From: Orrella marina
GTDB lineage: Bacteria > Pseudomonadota > Gammaproteobacteria > Burkholderiales > Burkholderiaceae_B
Length of the DNA: 64,000 bases
Assembly (NCBI RefSeq): GCF_003058465.1
Contig: NZ_CP028901.1
Location: 1,426,001-1,490,000, forward strand
Reading direction: 5' to 3'
The notes beneath the pieces are model-generated. The model searched no databases. It saw only the letters and a program-made list of their open reading frames with translations, and was not told the origin of the DNA. Of the stretch, positions 16,971 to 26,020 are shown piece after piece. Both the position numbers and the translations under genes were made by a program. How positions within the stretch are numbered: position 1 is the stretch's first letter; each line of letters begins with the position of its first letter.

Positions 16971-17734
16971 CGCCAGGCGAGCAGCCACGAATCATGGATC
17001 CGGTGTTCCTGAAGAAGCCACGACGCCTGAGCATCATCATTCCGGTATTGAACGAAGCCAGCGTCATCGCACAGACGCTGGCTTCGCTGCAGCCCATGCG
17101 CAAGCGCGGCGTGGAAGTCATCGTGGTCGATGGTGGAAGTCAGGACAGCACGGTTGTTCGATGCATGTCACGGGTTGATCGATTTCTCTCAAGTCCGCCA
17201 GGGCGCGCACGGCAGATGAATGTCGGTGCCCGACATGCCCAGGGCGAGATCCTGGTATTTCTGCACGCTGACACCCTGCTGCCCGATGATGCAGATCTGA
17301 TTATCGAACGGGCATTGACCGCGTCGGTGAAGTCACACAAAATCCCTGTTGATCACAGTCACGACCGCCCTGCGTGGGGCCGATTTGATGTTGCCATCGA
17401 CGGTCGGCACTGGATGCTAATGATCATCGCATTCATGATGAATATGCGCTCACGACTGACGCATATCTGCACCGGCGACCAGACGATCTTCATGATCTGG
17501 CATACGTTTGACACGACGGGAGGCTTTCCAGAGCAGCCTCTGATGGAAGACATTGCGCTAAGCAGTCGCCTGAAAAAACGAATCCCGCCTGTCTGTCTGC
17601 GCCACAAAGTCCGCACATCAGGGCGCCGCTGGGAGAAACATGGCGTCTGGCGCACCATCTGGCTGATGTGGGAGTTACGCTGGCGATACTGGCGTGGCGA
17701 GTCAGCCAGCAATCTGGCAAAACGCTATCGTTAA
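16946..17734 (+). CDS. Family-2 glycosyltransferase, TIGR04283 arsenosugar type
   Basis: A GT-A fold transferase: SIIIPVLNEASVI at the N-terminus, VIVVDGGSQDST (nucleotide-binding), a DxD-like HADTLLP, and the acceptor-side segment with GGFPEQPLMEDIALSSRL. The C-terminus ELRWRYWRGE is typical of TIGR04283, a family named from co-occurrence with ArsS. The start may be 16946 (overlapping the phosphorylase) or ATG 16994, which gives a more usual N-terminus; neither has a strong ribosome site. It probably attaches or extends the sugar part of the arsenoriboside, by inference from the family name and cluster. Confidence 0.87.
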   Translation: MGHSSTKVTPGEQPRIMDPVFLKKPRRLSIIIPVLNEASVIAQTLASLQPMRKRGVEVIVVDGGSQDSTVVRCMSRVDRFLSSPPGRARQMNVGARHAQGEILVFLHADTLLPDDADLIIERALTASVKSHKIPVDHSHDRPAWGRFDVAIDGRHWMLMIIAFMMNMRSRLTHICTGDQTIFMIWHTFDTTGGFPEQPLMEDIALSSRLKKRIPPVCLRHKVRTSGRRWEKHGVWRTIWLMWELRWRYWRGESASNLAKRYR

Positions 17735-17749
17735 CCAAGGAAGGTGAAC

Positions 17750-18472
17750 GTGCAGAAGTCGATTCAGGTACGCACCGAAGTGCGTTCGGAGGTGGCCAGG
17801 CCAGCCAGCAGGACGGGCACAGCACTGATCATTCTGGCCAAGGCGCCAGTGCCCGGGTTTGTGAAGACACGTCTGATACCCGCTGTCGGCAGTGCAGGTG
17901 CCGCAGCGATTGCCGAGTCACTGCTGACTCATACCCTGGGTCAGGCCATCGAGAGCAACGCAGATCGGATCGAACTGTGCGCAAGTCCAGAGCCGACTCA
18001 CCCGTCAATCAGGCAGGCGCTTGATCGTGTAAGCGGATGGGCGAACTCGCGTTTGCACCTGAGTCGACAACCACCCGGTGACCTGGGACATCGCATGGAC
18101 CACTCGATCAGCCGGCTACTGGCTCATCATGGGAAGGTTCTGCTGATTGGAACCGACGCACCAGCGCTCACAGCTGACAAGCTCAGACAGTCCAGCGCAG
18201 CGCTCGACCGGTCTCCCGCTGTTTTCGTGCCGGCGTATGACGGTGGTTACGCACTGGTCGGGATGACGACAGAAGCCCCATTCCTGTTCGAGAACATGGC
18301 CTGGAGCACACCCGCAGTCATGGCAACAACCCGGCAACGACTGCGAGAACAGCAATGGTCGTGGACAGAGCTTGATCCAGTGCACGACATTGATGAGCCG
18401 CAGGATCTTGCTCATCTGCCGACGTTTCTATGGCCTGCCGGGGTGCGGCGGCCAGTTCGCCAGGAGGTTTGA
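17750..18472 (+). CDS. TIGR04282/DUF2064-family glycosyltransferase
   Basis: The protein of about 240 residues contains KAPVPGFVKTRL near the N-terminus, LIGTDAPALT and VFVPAYDGGYALVGMT, the core motifs of the CofC/MobA-like GT-A family DUF2064 (TIGR04282), which co-occurs with ArsS and TIGR04283. I favour the GTG at 17750 because AAGGAAGG lies 6-7 nt before it; a GTG two codons upstream is too close. It follows the other glycosyltransferase by 15 bp and ends 3 bp before the next gene, so it belongs to the same transcript. It may make or use a nucleotide-activated sugar. Confidence 0.85.
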   Translation: MQKSIQVRTEVRSEVARPASRTGTALIILAKAPVPGFVKTRLIPAVGSAGAAAIAESLLTHTLGQAIESNADRIELCASPEPTHPSIRQALDRVSGWANSRLHLSRQPPGDLGHRMDHSISRLLAHHGKVLLIGTDAPALTADKLRQSSAALDRSPAVFVPAYDGGYALVGMTTEAPFLFENMAWSTPAVMATTRQRLREQQWSWTELDPVHDIDEPQDLAHLPTFLWPAGVRRPVRQEV

Positions 18473-18475
18473 CGC

Positions 18476-19693
18476 ATGAGACGGCTAATTCTTGCAGGAG
18501 CCGGTCATGCTCACGCACAAGTCCTCTTGCAAATGGCGCGCGAGCACCCGCATGGCCTGCCAGACGGTGTTGAAGTCGTGGTGCTCTCACCCTACAAGCT
18601 GGCTCCCTACTCGGGTATGGTTCCAGGATGGCTGTCAGGACGTTATTGTTTCGACCAGATTGCAATTGACTTCGAGAGATTGAGCCGGGCAGCCGGGGCG
18701 ACCTGGCTAGCGTCTGAGCTTGCGGGACTGAACCCGGATGCACGCACGATCGACCTGACCGACGGGTCCACGCTGGCGTACGACACACTGTCCCTGAACA
18801 TCGGGTCAAATTTGCAGCCACCAGACTCCGACATGCTGACACTGCGACCGCTGGCCAATCTGAAACAGCGCTTTGAATCGCTGCTTGCAACATGGGCAGA
18901 CAATCCTGGGCAACGACCGCGGTCCCTGACGGTTGTGGGTGGTGGCGCAGCCGGATTTGAGGTACTGCTGGCACTTCAGGCCAGGCTTCGCATCGTTGCG
19001 CAACAGAGCAAAAAGACGATGGGGCGCACCGAGGCTAGCATCACTGCGAGGTTGATCACACGGGGACAGTCTGTTTTGCCGGAGCATGGAACCATGACCC
19101 GCCTGCTGGCAAACCGGTGCCTTGCTCGCAATGCCGTCCAGTGTCAGACAAACACGGCCTGGTCAAATCATCTGCGACGCGAAGACGATCTGGTGGTGTG
19201 GGCCACGGGCGCTGCAGCACATTCCTGGCAGCGTGATCCCGACCGCAGACGATCGCTCGCTGTCAACAAGGACGGCTATATCAGGATCGACTCACAGTTA
19301 CGGTCGATCTCACACCCGGACATTTTTGCGGCTGGAGACTGTGCACACTGGGAAGGCGCACCGGATCAGTTCACAAAGCGCGGCTGCGGCCTGCCCAAAG
19401 CCGGCGTCTATGCGGTTCGAATGGGTCCGATACTGACGCACAACCTGCTGACCCTTCTCAATCAACCATACGGACACAGGGGCACCGGCATGTCTTTATC
19501 AGACTCACTCCAGAGCTATCGCCCACAAAAGCATTTTCTGACGATTCTGAACACAGCAGACGGCCGTGCGATTGCCGCACGCGGTCCGGTGGCTGCCGCT
19601 GGACACTGGGCCATGTGCTGGAAAGACCGCATCGACACTGCATTTGTCGAGCGAATGAATTCTCCCAGTGCCAAACCGCCTGGGCGATTGTAG
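18476..19693 (+). CDS. FAD-dependent oxidoreductase resembling the N-terminal domain of SelD fusions
   Basis: This 405-residue protein starts with a dinucleotide-binding motif containing LAGAGHAHAQVLLQM and has APYSGMVPGWLSGRY and YDTLSLNIGSN, patterns of the NADH-dehydrogenase-like domain found fused to selenophosphate synthase (SelD) in some bacteria. The second nucleotide-binding motif is LTVVGGGAAGFEVLLAL, and FAAGDCAHW closes the flavin site. The SelD half is absent. AGGAGG sits 7 nt before the ATG and 3 bp separate it from the preceding stop. It is the last gene of the arsenosugar-type cluster and may reduce an As or Se intermediate; this is inference. Confidence 0.83.
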   Translation: MRRLILAGAGHAHAQVLLQMAREHPHGLPDGVEVVVLSPYKLAPYSGMVPGWLSGRYCFDQIAIDFERLSRAAGATWLASELAGLNPDARTIDLTDGSTLAYDTLSLNIGSNLQPPDSDMLTLRPLANLKQRFESLLATWADNPGQRPRSLTVVGGGAAGFEVLLALQARLRIVAQQSKKTMGRTEASITARLITRGQSVLPEHGTMTRLLANRCLARNAVQCQTNTAWSNHLRREDDLVVWATGAAAHSWQRDPDRRRSLAVNKDGYIRIDSQLRSISHPDIFAAGDCAHWEGAPDQFTKRGCGLPKAGVYAVRMGPILTHNLLTLLNQPYGHRGTGMSLSDSLQSYRPQKHFLTILNTADGRAIAARGPVAAAGHWAMCWKDRIDTAFVERMNSPSAKPPGRL

Positions 19694-19886
19694 TGGGAGT
19701 TTCTGAGGTAACGGACCTGGACCTGGACACGAACCAAACCGCACGCTTACCCCACCTCCTGTCTGGTCGGCTTTGCCTGACAGGTTCGCACGCCAACAGT
19801 CGAACCAGCAAGGAGAATGCTCGCGCAAGTGTTCAACCACTGTTGCAACCGTGATTGCACAACCGATGCCTGGCTAACTCAAGGAG

Positions 19887-20486
19887 TCATCCGCCCCGCT
19901 CACCCGGATACCGCTTGCGCAGATAACTGAGGATCTCGAGGTTGTCTGCTCCCTTTGGCAATGCCTGCGCCGCATCCTGCCAGATTCGATGACACAGAGC
20001 GATCTGCTCCGGCGCAAAACCGGTTCGCTCCTTGAGGCCAGCGCTGACCCCCAGGTCTTTGGCCATCAAATGCAACCCAAATCCGCCTTTAAGGTCGCCC
20101 TCCCCGAGTTGGCCGTCCTTGAGCATATGCTGCCGTAGCTTGGTCTCGGTCGCCACATTGCGTCCACTGGAGCTGTTGAAGACATCGACCAGGCGGTCAA
20201 GGTTCAGCCCCATTTTTTCACCGATCATCATGGCCTCGGTCGCTGCAAGCAGGCCCGCAGCATAGACGTAATTGTTGAGGGTCTTCATGGCATGAGCCGT
20301 CCCGACATCACCGGTCCTGATGAGTTCAGTGCCCATTGCCCTTAGCACGGGTTCGATCTTCAGGTACACCGCTTCACTGGCCCCCACCATAATGGCAAGC
20401 GTCGCGGACTTCGCCTTGGGAACGCTACCTGAGACGGGTGCATCGGCAAACGTAATGTCAAAGCGAGCAAGGTCACTGGACTTCGA
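19887..20486 (-). pseudogene. C-terminal part of a split 3-hydroxyisobutyrate-dehydrogenase-like gene
   Basis: This fragment encodes the C-terminal two thirds of a beta-hydroxyacid dehydrogenase: DAPVSGSVPKAKSATLAIMVG (substrate and linker segment, shown in part), the catalytic-lysine helix AMKTLNNYVYA, and a typical helical C-terminus. It lacks a Rossmann domain, which lies beyond the IS1634-family element at 22369-22711. Joining both parts at the shared TCGA keeps the frame and gives a 312-residue protein, close to the family length. The gene is therefore interrupted and presumably dead. The original enzyme would have oxidised a 3-hydroxy acid or reduced tartronate semialdehyde. Confidence 0.85.
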
Positions 20487-22368
20487 CACGAGCCTTCATA
20501 AACACCTGATTTCATTGAAATCAGTTTTTAAATTGCCACTACAGCAGCGTCAGCTGCTCGGGCATTGAAGGTTTCTTTAGCTTCAGTGCACTGAGAACTC
20601 CTGATTGTTCCTTTGAGACCGTCGATACCCCTTCAACCGTCTGGTCATTGACCTTCACCTGATGGCGCTGGATGCGACGCAACTGTGCCAGGGCTCTTTC
20701 TGGCGATAGTCCTGTATTGGCGAGTCTGAGACGGTGGCGCATGATCCGGTACAGGATCAGAGCCATGAAACAGATCATGGCGTGAGCCTTGATCCGATGC
20801 GGCAACCGGTGAAACACCGGTGCAATTTCAATTTCTGACTTCAGCACCTTGAAACCACGCTCGATGTCAGCCAGTGACTTGTAACGCTCGACCACCTCCT
20901 TCGGGGTGAATTCGTTGGCGTTGGTCACGAGCAGCAGCTTGCCATCGACCAGCTCCGCCTGTTTGAGCGCTTTCTCGTCAATCTGGTAGGTAAACAGATC
21001 AGAAGTCAGATCCACTTTGATGATCTTCGCCAGGTGGGCCTGCTTGACCTCATGATAGAAGCGCGCCTTGGCGCCACTGTCCGAGAGTCTGCGACCTCGG
21101 CTGACTTTGCCGGAATCCTGCCCATCGAGTTTGCTGGCCCACTGGTCTGCCTTGTTCTCCAGTTCCTTTATTTTGGAACGTCGCCACTCGGTTTGATGCT
21201 GGGCAGTCTGGGGATTGTGAGCGACCACCAGGCGAAGATCCTGCCAGCGAGTCTCGCTGATGGTTTCGTTCTCCTGGTCGGTAATGGTGTCATTGAACCG
21301 TTGCAGGATGTCGTGGAATTCGCCGTAACGCCTGGCGGGTACCGCCAGGATGAATTCGAGTGTCTGGCCCTCATCGAGCTTGAGCGCGAGTAGTTCCTCC
21401 AGGTTATCCAGTGAGAGCAGTCCTCGATCGGCCACGATGATCAGTTTGCGGATGTGGGGATAGCGTGCCAGCACCTTCCTGATGGTGGGTAACAGAGTAG
21501 CGGTCTCGGACTGATTGCCATCGAAGACTTCGTGATAGATCGGCAAGCCTTCGGCGGTCTGCACCACGCCGAGCATGAACTGACGGGCCACCATACCTTC
21601 TTTGGACATGCCGTAATGGCGTACATCATCAGAGAGCTCTGTCTGGCCTTCCACCCGGATGGTGGTCAGGTCGTAAAAGACGAGTGATAGATCCTGATCC
21701 ACCATGGGTTTGAGTTGTCGGGCCACGACAGCCTCGACGGCATCCTGGTGATCCATCAGGGCATCCATGCTGCGCAGTAACTGTTGATGCGTGAGTGCCT
21801 TGGTATCGACTTCCGGCAAACTGACCGTCTCCAGCCAGCGAAGCACCCCTAGCTTGGAATCCGGATCACACAGTCGATTGAAGACCATCACCCGAATGGC
21901 ATGTTCAACCGCCGTGGTGTAGCGTGCCTTGCGAAACACGCCAGCCAGTGAGTCAAACCCGACTTCCTGCCACAGACCGTGTAGTGCCCAGACATCGCCC
22001 AGCGTCAAGGCAGACTCGAAGGCAACCTGCGGGCCCGCCACCTCGGTACCACGGCCCTTGGCGCGCAAGAGAGAGGCCAGCAAGGCATCGACCTGACCGC
22101 CGGCGTCGTCCAGGCGACCCAGGGTGGCAATGGTTCGCTGGCGAGCCTTGCCTTCTTCGTTACGGTAGGACTCGACCAGCTGGACGTACTGGTGGCCGCG
22201 GGCGGTGGTGAGTTTGATGAACATGACAGGAGTGTAGCAAATCGCCGAATGGTTGCCAACACCCATCATATAATTTGTTGCCACTACAAAAATCTGAAAC
22301 TGATCGGGCTAACATGTTGATTCAAAACACCTCGGCCGGCGAGAATCCGGGAAAAATGGCATTTGGTG
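20487..22368 (-). mobile_element. IS1634-family insertion sequence
   Basis: The element of about 1882 bp carries one transposase gene and separates two halves of a dehydrogenase gene. The ends were placed where the dehydrogenase frame resumes: TCGA occurs on both sides (20483-20486 and 22369-22372) and the outermost bases are CAC...GTG, with weak imperfect inverted repeats inward. The four-base duplication is shorter than I would expect for this family, so the exact ends are less certain than the element itself. A palindrome TGATTTCA-T-TGAAATCA lies near the left end. Confidence 0.75.
20539..22224 (-). CDS. IS1634-family transposase
   Basis: The 561-residue protein starts at ATG 22224 (MFIKLTTARGHQYVQLVES). 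The family signature is present: FYDLTTIRVEG with the first catalytic Asp, LGVVQTAEGLPIYHEVFDGN, IIVADRGLLS with the second Asp, and the C-terminal DIERGFKVLKSEIEIAPVFHR containing the Glu region, followed by RIKAHAMICFMALILYR. The frame is intact and full length, so the element may be active. No accessory gene is carried. It is transcribed in the same direction as the gene it interrupts. Confidence 0.95.
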   Translation of the reverse strand: MFIKLTTARGHQYVQLVESYRNEEGKARQRTIATLGRLDDAGGQVDALLASLLRAKGRGTEVAGPQVAFESALTLGDVWALHGLWQEVGFDSLAGVFRKARYTTAVEHAIRVMVFNRLCDPDSKLGVLRWLETVSLPEVDTKALTHQQLLRSMDALMDHQDAVEAVVARQLKPMVDQDLSLVFYDLTTIRVEGQTELSDDVRHYGMSKEGMVARQFMLGVVQTAEGLPIYHEVFDGNQSETATLLPTIRKVLARYPHIRKLIIVADRGLLSLDNLEELLALKLDEGQTLEFILAVPARRYGEFHDILQRFNDTITDQENETISETRWQDLRLVVAHNPQTAQHQTEWRRSKIKELENKADQWASKLDGQDSGKVSRGRRLSDSGAKARFYHEVKQAHLAKIIKVDLTSDLFTYQIDEKALKQAELVDGKLLLVTNANEFTPKEVVERYKSLADIERGFKVLKSEIEIAPVFHRLPHRIKAHAMICFMALILYRIMRHRLRLANTGLSPERALAQLRRIQRHQVKVNDQTVEGVSTVSKEQSGVLSALKLKKPSMPEQLTLL

Positions 22369-22711
22369 TCGAACTTCTGAGGTCAGTCGCCATGCACTGG
22401 CTGTCGACTGGTGAACTCGAACTCATGTCTACCACCACACCACCCTTACGAAGCATGTGCTCGACGGGTGCCCGTGCACCGTCCGTTCCAAGCAGACAGT
22501 CTCGCACGACCCCACCATCAGGAAGCATGGTGATCAGGACATCCAGATCTTGCAGATGATCGATAAGTGGCACGACATACACCCCTCTGTCTCGTGCTCT
22601 AGTTCGCGCGGCATCGCTCGCGTCATAGGCAAGTACCTGCTCGAACGATCGAGCCAGGCTGGTGCACATGGGCAATCCCATGGCACCCAGTCCAATAAAA
22701 CCAACCCTCAT
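22369..22711 (-). pseudogene. N-terminal part of the split 3-hydroxyisobutyrate-dehydrogenase-like gene
   Basis: The fragment starts at ATG 22711 behind GGAGAC and encodes the Rossmann domain: MRVGFIGLGAMGLPMCTSL with the GxGxxG motif, then LITMLPDGGVVRDCL and VVDMSSSSPVDSQ. The coding sequence is homologous up to about residue 114 and then runs into IS sequence, where the frame continues with unrelated residues until a stop at 22322. The rest of the gene is at 19887-20486. The residual protein would bind NAD(P) at best and lacks the catalytic lysine. Confidence 0.85.
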
Positions 22712-23178
22712 TTTTTTGTCTCCTGTAAATTGCGATGGATGAAGTAACAATATCCTCTGGCGTCCCTGAAGGGCATCCTCGCGTCGGACGTGTGGATACA
22801 AATTCGGGGCAGTTCTTACTGCCAGCGCCTGGCCCGCTAAGGATATGCCTCGATATTGAACAGATTTGCCCCTGGCCCGGACTCTTTGGCCAGAGAATCG
22901 GTTCATCCAACCTGGCGCAATCCATGACTGGCTCCGTTATACTGACAAAAACTCACGCAATAGTGGTCTGTGAGCGCGTTGACGGCCTCAGTCCAAGTAT
23001 GCCAAACGCTTGGCTCGCCTTGAGTCAGTCCCGAATTTTTACTTGGGACTGAGTTAATGAAGGACCGCAGGATTTTCGACTGAGGACATCACAACAGGGT
23101 TTGGTTCGTATCAAGCAAACTCACCCAGCCTTCAATTTATCTGGCCCACCGTGCTTTCTCGAACAGACAGAAACAATC
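22712..23178. other. Intergenic region with competing hairpins
   Basis: No supported gene lies here; one 105-codon frame has no ribosome binding site or recognisable product. Two mutually exclusive pairings are visible: CTCAGTCCAAGT (22987-22998) with ACTTGGGACTGAG (23041-23053), one base bulged, or TCAGTCCC (23025-23032) with GGGACTGA (23045-23052). They precede the GAF-GGDEF gene by about 130 bp and could act as a terminator/antiterminator pair or be a chance repeat. Confidence 0.4.
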
Positions 23179-24150
23179 ATGCCTTCCTCTTTGACTGATC
23201 CACTAGAGGCGGTTCTTCGTGCCCGCCCGTTTCAGAGCGCAGAGGACGTGTTCGACAGCATTCTCTTGTGCCTGAAAGCCCACATTCCTTTCAAACTCTG
23301 GATGATCACGCGCGTTGATGACAATGACTGGACCGTGGTACGCAGTCTCGACGAAGGTTATGGCACTGTTGCGGGCATGACATTTGACTGGAGCAGGTCT
23401 TACTGTTCAAGCATGGTCCGCGGCGAAGGGCCCATGTTCGCTGAGGATGCGAGCCTGATCGAGACATATCGGAATGCCGCGATCAATCTTGACGTTCCTT
23501 TACCGATTAGGGCCTACATCGGGATGCCGATCCTGAGTCAGGATGGGCGATTGCATGGCACTTTGTGCGCGCTCGACCCTGCCCCACAGCAACCACTGAC
23601 GGAAAAGCAGCGCATGCTGGTTCTGACACTGACACGTTCGCTCAGTACGCTGCAGATGGTTTATGCCGAGGCCGAAACGGCCAGACGGCGCGCGCAGAAG
23701 TTTCAGTACCAGGCACAGACCGACGCACTGACCGGCGTGTATAACCGCCGCGGATGGGAGCTCGCGCTCAACGACCAGGAGATGGCGACCGCGCGCACGG
23801 CACAGAACGCGATGATTGCGATCATTGATGTGGACAATCTCAAAGAAGTCAATGATCACGCTGGCCACGCCGCTGGAGACACTTTGCTGATCAAGGCAGC
23901 CAGCATTCTGCAACAGGAAATTCGTGAAAATGACGTGGTGGCAAGGCTCGGTGGAGATGAATTCGGCGTCATGTCACCCGAGCTCTCAAAGAACGCGGCA
24001 GGAAAGCTAGCGGCCCGCCTGACCCAGTCACTCAGACAGGCCGGAGTCCCCTCGTCCGTGGGCTACGCAATGCGTCTGCATCACCGCTCGATGAACGAAA
24101 CGGTGCAGGCAGCCGACAGGGCCATGTACCGGATCAAATCTGGCGCCTGA
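23179..24150 (+). CDS. GAF-GGDEF diguanylate cyclase
   Basis: From ATG 23179 the protein has 323 residues: an N-terminal GAF sensor (about residues 20-165, with YCSSMVRGEGPMFAED and IGMPILSQDGRLHGTLCALD) and a C-terminal GGDEF domain (about 195-323) beginning TDALTGVYNRRGWE. The active-site loop RLGGDEFG is intact, and REND five residues before it matches the RxxD inhibitory c-di-GMP site, so it should make c-di-GMP and be feedback controlled. No membrane segment, so it is cytoplasmic. The open frame extends upstream to a TTG, but the ATG fits better. Signal unknown. Confidence 0.93.
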   Translation: MPSSLTDPLEAVLRARPFQSAEDVFDSILLCLKAHIPFKLWMITRVDDNDWTVVRSLDEGYGTVAGMTFDWSRSYCSSMVRGEGPMFAEDASLIETYRNAAINLDVPLPIRAYIGMPILSQDGRLHGTLCALDPAPQQPLTEKQRMLVLTLTRSLSTLQMVYAEAETARRRAQKFQYQAQTDALTGVYNRRGWELALNDQEMATARTAQNAMIAIIDVDNLKEVNDHAGHAAGDTLLIKAASILQQEIRENDVVARLGGDEFGVMSPELSKNAAGKLAARLTQSLRQAGVPSSVGYAMRLHHRSMNETVQAADRAMYRIKSGA

Positions 24151-24585
24151 CCCTCTTTCGGTCATGCACCTGGAGCCGGCATTCACAACGCTGGCTGGCG
24201 CGGCTCGAGCAAGACGCTGCGATGATCTGACCTGATCAATAACTCGGCTTTCCGGTTGCGCTGACGATCGGGGCCGTTTTCAGGACCATTCCCGGGAAGG
24301 CTGTTGCACCGCGACCGATTCACCGTGGCCGTCTCACAGTGAGCGAGCTCTGCCCATACCCGTGCGGATTTGCCGGACGTGGCTGATTGCACACTGTTGC
24401 CAGATAGCGATTCGCATCAGAAAGTGGCTGTGGACGTTGAATGCCGCACGCTTTCGGTATACAACCTCGGTAAAGAACTGCAGCATGATTTATTTGGAAA
24501 CAGCCAGTCCGGTCGGATCTGACCGACGCACCAGACATCAACGTCCCTGACCAAAGTGGAGCCTTCTTTGTCAAAAGATCCGGAC
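24151..24585. other. Intergenic region, nothing recognised
   Basis: About 430 bp follow the GGDEF gene before a run of unrecognised secreted-protein genes. Only short frames on both strands, none with a ribosome binding site or family resemblance. No clear terminator was seen. Confidence 0.5.
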
Positions 24586-25251
24586 ATGTCAAGAAAATCA
24601 GGTCGATCAAGACTGCTCGCATGGATGCTGACGGCCGCATTCATGAGCGTGGCCTGGGCAACGCAAGTCCAGTCAAACCCTGCCCCCCGATTAGCATCCG
24701 GCAGCTTGAGTGTCCCTGTAGCCGGTCCGGCCACCTGTCCAGCCGAGCGTGCGGTCTACGAACTGAGGGTGCCGGACAGCGACGATGTCTGGCGCATAGA
24801 ACTGGTGCCTGCACAGAACACGCGAAGCATTGCCTCTGACCTTTACATGAAGCTCGTGACGCCCGTACGCACCTACTGGTTCAAGTTCGAAGTCAGTCAA
24901 GGCTATTCCGGGATTTCAGTGCTGCCGGTCACTGACCCTTACTCCGACACAGGGTCACGAGACCTGCTTGGGCCACCTTTTGGTGACAACCCTGACGGGA
25001 CCCAGGATCCTGACGTGCTCTCCACACTCCGGTTCCTAGTATTTGACGAGTCCTTGACCGTCCTGTTTGAACCTCCTGTCAGCGGTGACGAAGCGCCACC
25101 TCTCATCATGATGCCAGAGATTGGACAGACGCTCTGGTACAACACAGCTGCTCTCACGGATTCAGCTGGTGCCGACCGCGACCCAATGCCTCGGGGGATG
25201 TTCAAACGGACGGGATGCCTGGTCACCCCCCATCGGCCAATTCCGGATTGA
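24586..25251 (+). CDS. Exported protein of unknown function
   Basis: The 221-residue product begins with a positively charged N-terminus (SRKSGRSR) and a hydrophobic segment LLAWMLTAAFMSVAWA, a Sec signal peptide with cleavage near TQVQSNP. The mature part has two cysteines (GPATCPAERAVYEL and FKRTGCLVTP), likely a disulfide, and is otherwise beta-rich with a central Asp/Pro-rich loop (DPYSDTGSRDLLGPP). I do not recognise a family. ATG 24586 is preferred over an upstream GTG because it places the charged residues directly before the signal core. It starts a series of same-strand unknown genes up to 29389. Confidence 0.65.
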   Translation: MSRKSGRSRLLAWMLTAAFMSVAWATQVQSNPAPRLASGSLSVPVAGPATCPAERAVYELRVPDSDDVWRIELVPAQNTRSIASDLYMKLVTPVRTYWFKFEVSQGYSGISVLPVTDPYSDTGSRDLLGPPFGDNPDGTQDPDVLSTLRFLVFDESLTVLFEPPVSGDEAPPLIMMPEIGQTLWYNTAALTDSAGADRDPMPRGMFKRTGCLVTPHRPIPD

Positions 25252-25331
25252 AGCGGTCGATCAGACCTTTAACGACGGGCGGGAGCAACTTAAGACACGA
25301 CACAAGGCAAGATGACACCAGGGAGGTCGAG

Positions 25332-25883
25332 ATGGCACGAATAGATAAAGAATCAAACCCGGGATTGATGGATCATGGCCGAGTCAACTCGACACGACTC
25401 GCGCGATATGCTGCCCTACTGTTAATCGGTTTGAGTCTTGCTCCGGCCCACGCCAGCAACTGGTTCGTGTCGTCCAAGCCCAGAATCCTCAAGAATGGCG
25501 ATAAGACCTGCACTGCCTATTCCGCAAAGACGCCTTCGCGTATCGACTTCATGCAGATCAGACAACCGGATGGCATCAACCACCACGTCATTGTTGTGCG
25601 TGCTGACACCATACCCGACAGTCTTCGTACAGGCCAGGCAGAAATCTTGTTTCCGGATGGACACCAAGTCTCAATACCCTACCGGCGATCCAACAGCACC
25701 GGGTCGCCGATATTGATACAAACCGACGGGCCAGGATTCGAGAATTTGCTAGAACGCTTCGCCATATCGGACTCCGTTCGGGTCAGCGTCAAATCCAGCA
25801 CAACCCACTTTGATGTGAGTTTCAACGGCTACGGCACCGGGCAAGTGATTGATATGTTCGAGAAATGTCGCCGACAGTTTTAA
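25332..25883 (+). CDS. Exported protein of unknown function
   Basis: The ATG at 25332 is preceded by GGGAGG and gives 183 residues. Residues about 20-42 form a signal peptide (ARYAALLLIGLSLAPAHAS). The mature protein has a cysteine near the start (DKTCTAYSA) and one near the end (MFEKCRRQF), and an FNGYGTGQVIDMFEKC C-terminus that vaguely recalls periplasmic invasion-associated or stress proteins in which the last helix carries a conserved cysteine. This resemblance is weak. It lies 80 bp downstream of another exported unknown and 137 bp upstream of a cytoplasmic-looking one. Function unknown. Confidence 0.7.
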   Translation: MARIDKESNPGLMDHGRVNSTRLARYAALLLIGLSLAPAHASNWFVSSKPRILKNGDKTCTAYSAKTPSRIDFMQIRQPDGINHHVIVVRADTIPDSLRTGQAEILFPDGHQVSIPYRRSNSTGSPILIQTDGPGFENLLERFAISDSVRVSVKSSTTHFDVSFNGYGTGQVIDMFEKCRRQF

Positions 25884-26020
25884 AGCTTGCACAAAAAGCC
25901 CAGCAAACCTCTACAGTCAGACCACGTCGAGTCAGGTTGATCGCAGGTTCACGCAGTATTGATTGACCCCAGGCCGCAATTCCGATAAAACCTGAGGTAA
26001 GCCAGCCTGACCAGATCAAT

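Noticed and set aside
20500..22332. AAACACCT direct repeats as target duplication of the IS1634-family element
   Set aside because: Joining the gene at these repeats gives a shifted frame and a stop, whereas joining at TCGA restores the dehydrogenase.
22735..23052. 105-codon plus-strand frame
   Set aside because: No ribosome site, no recognisable product, and it contains the hairpin region.
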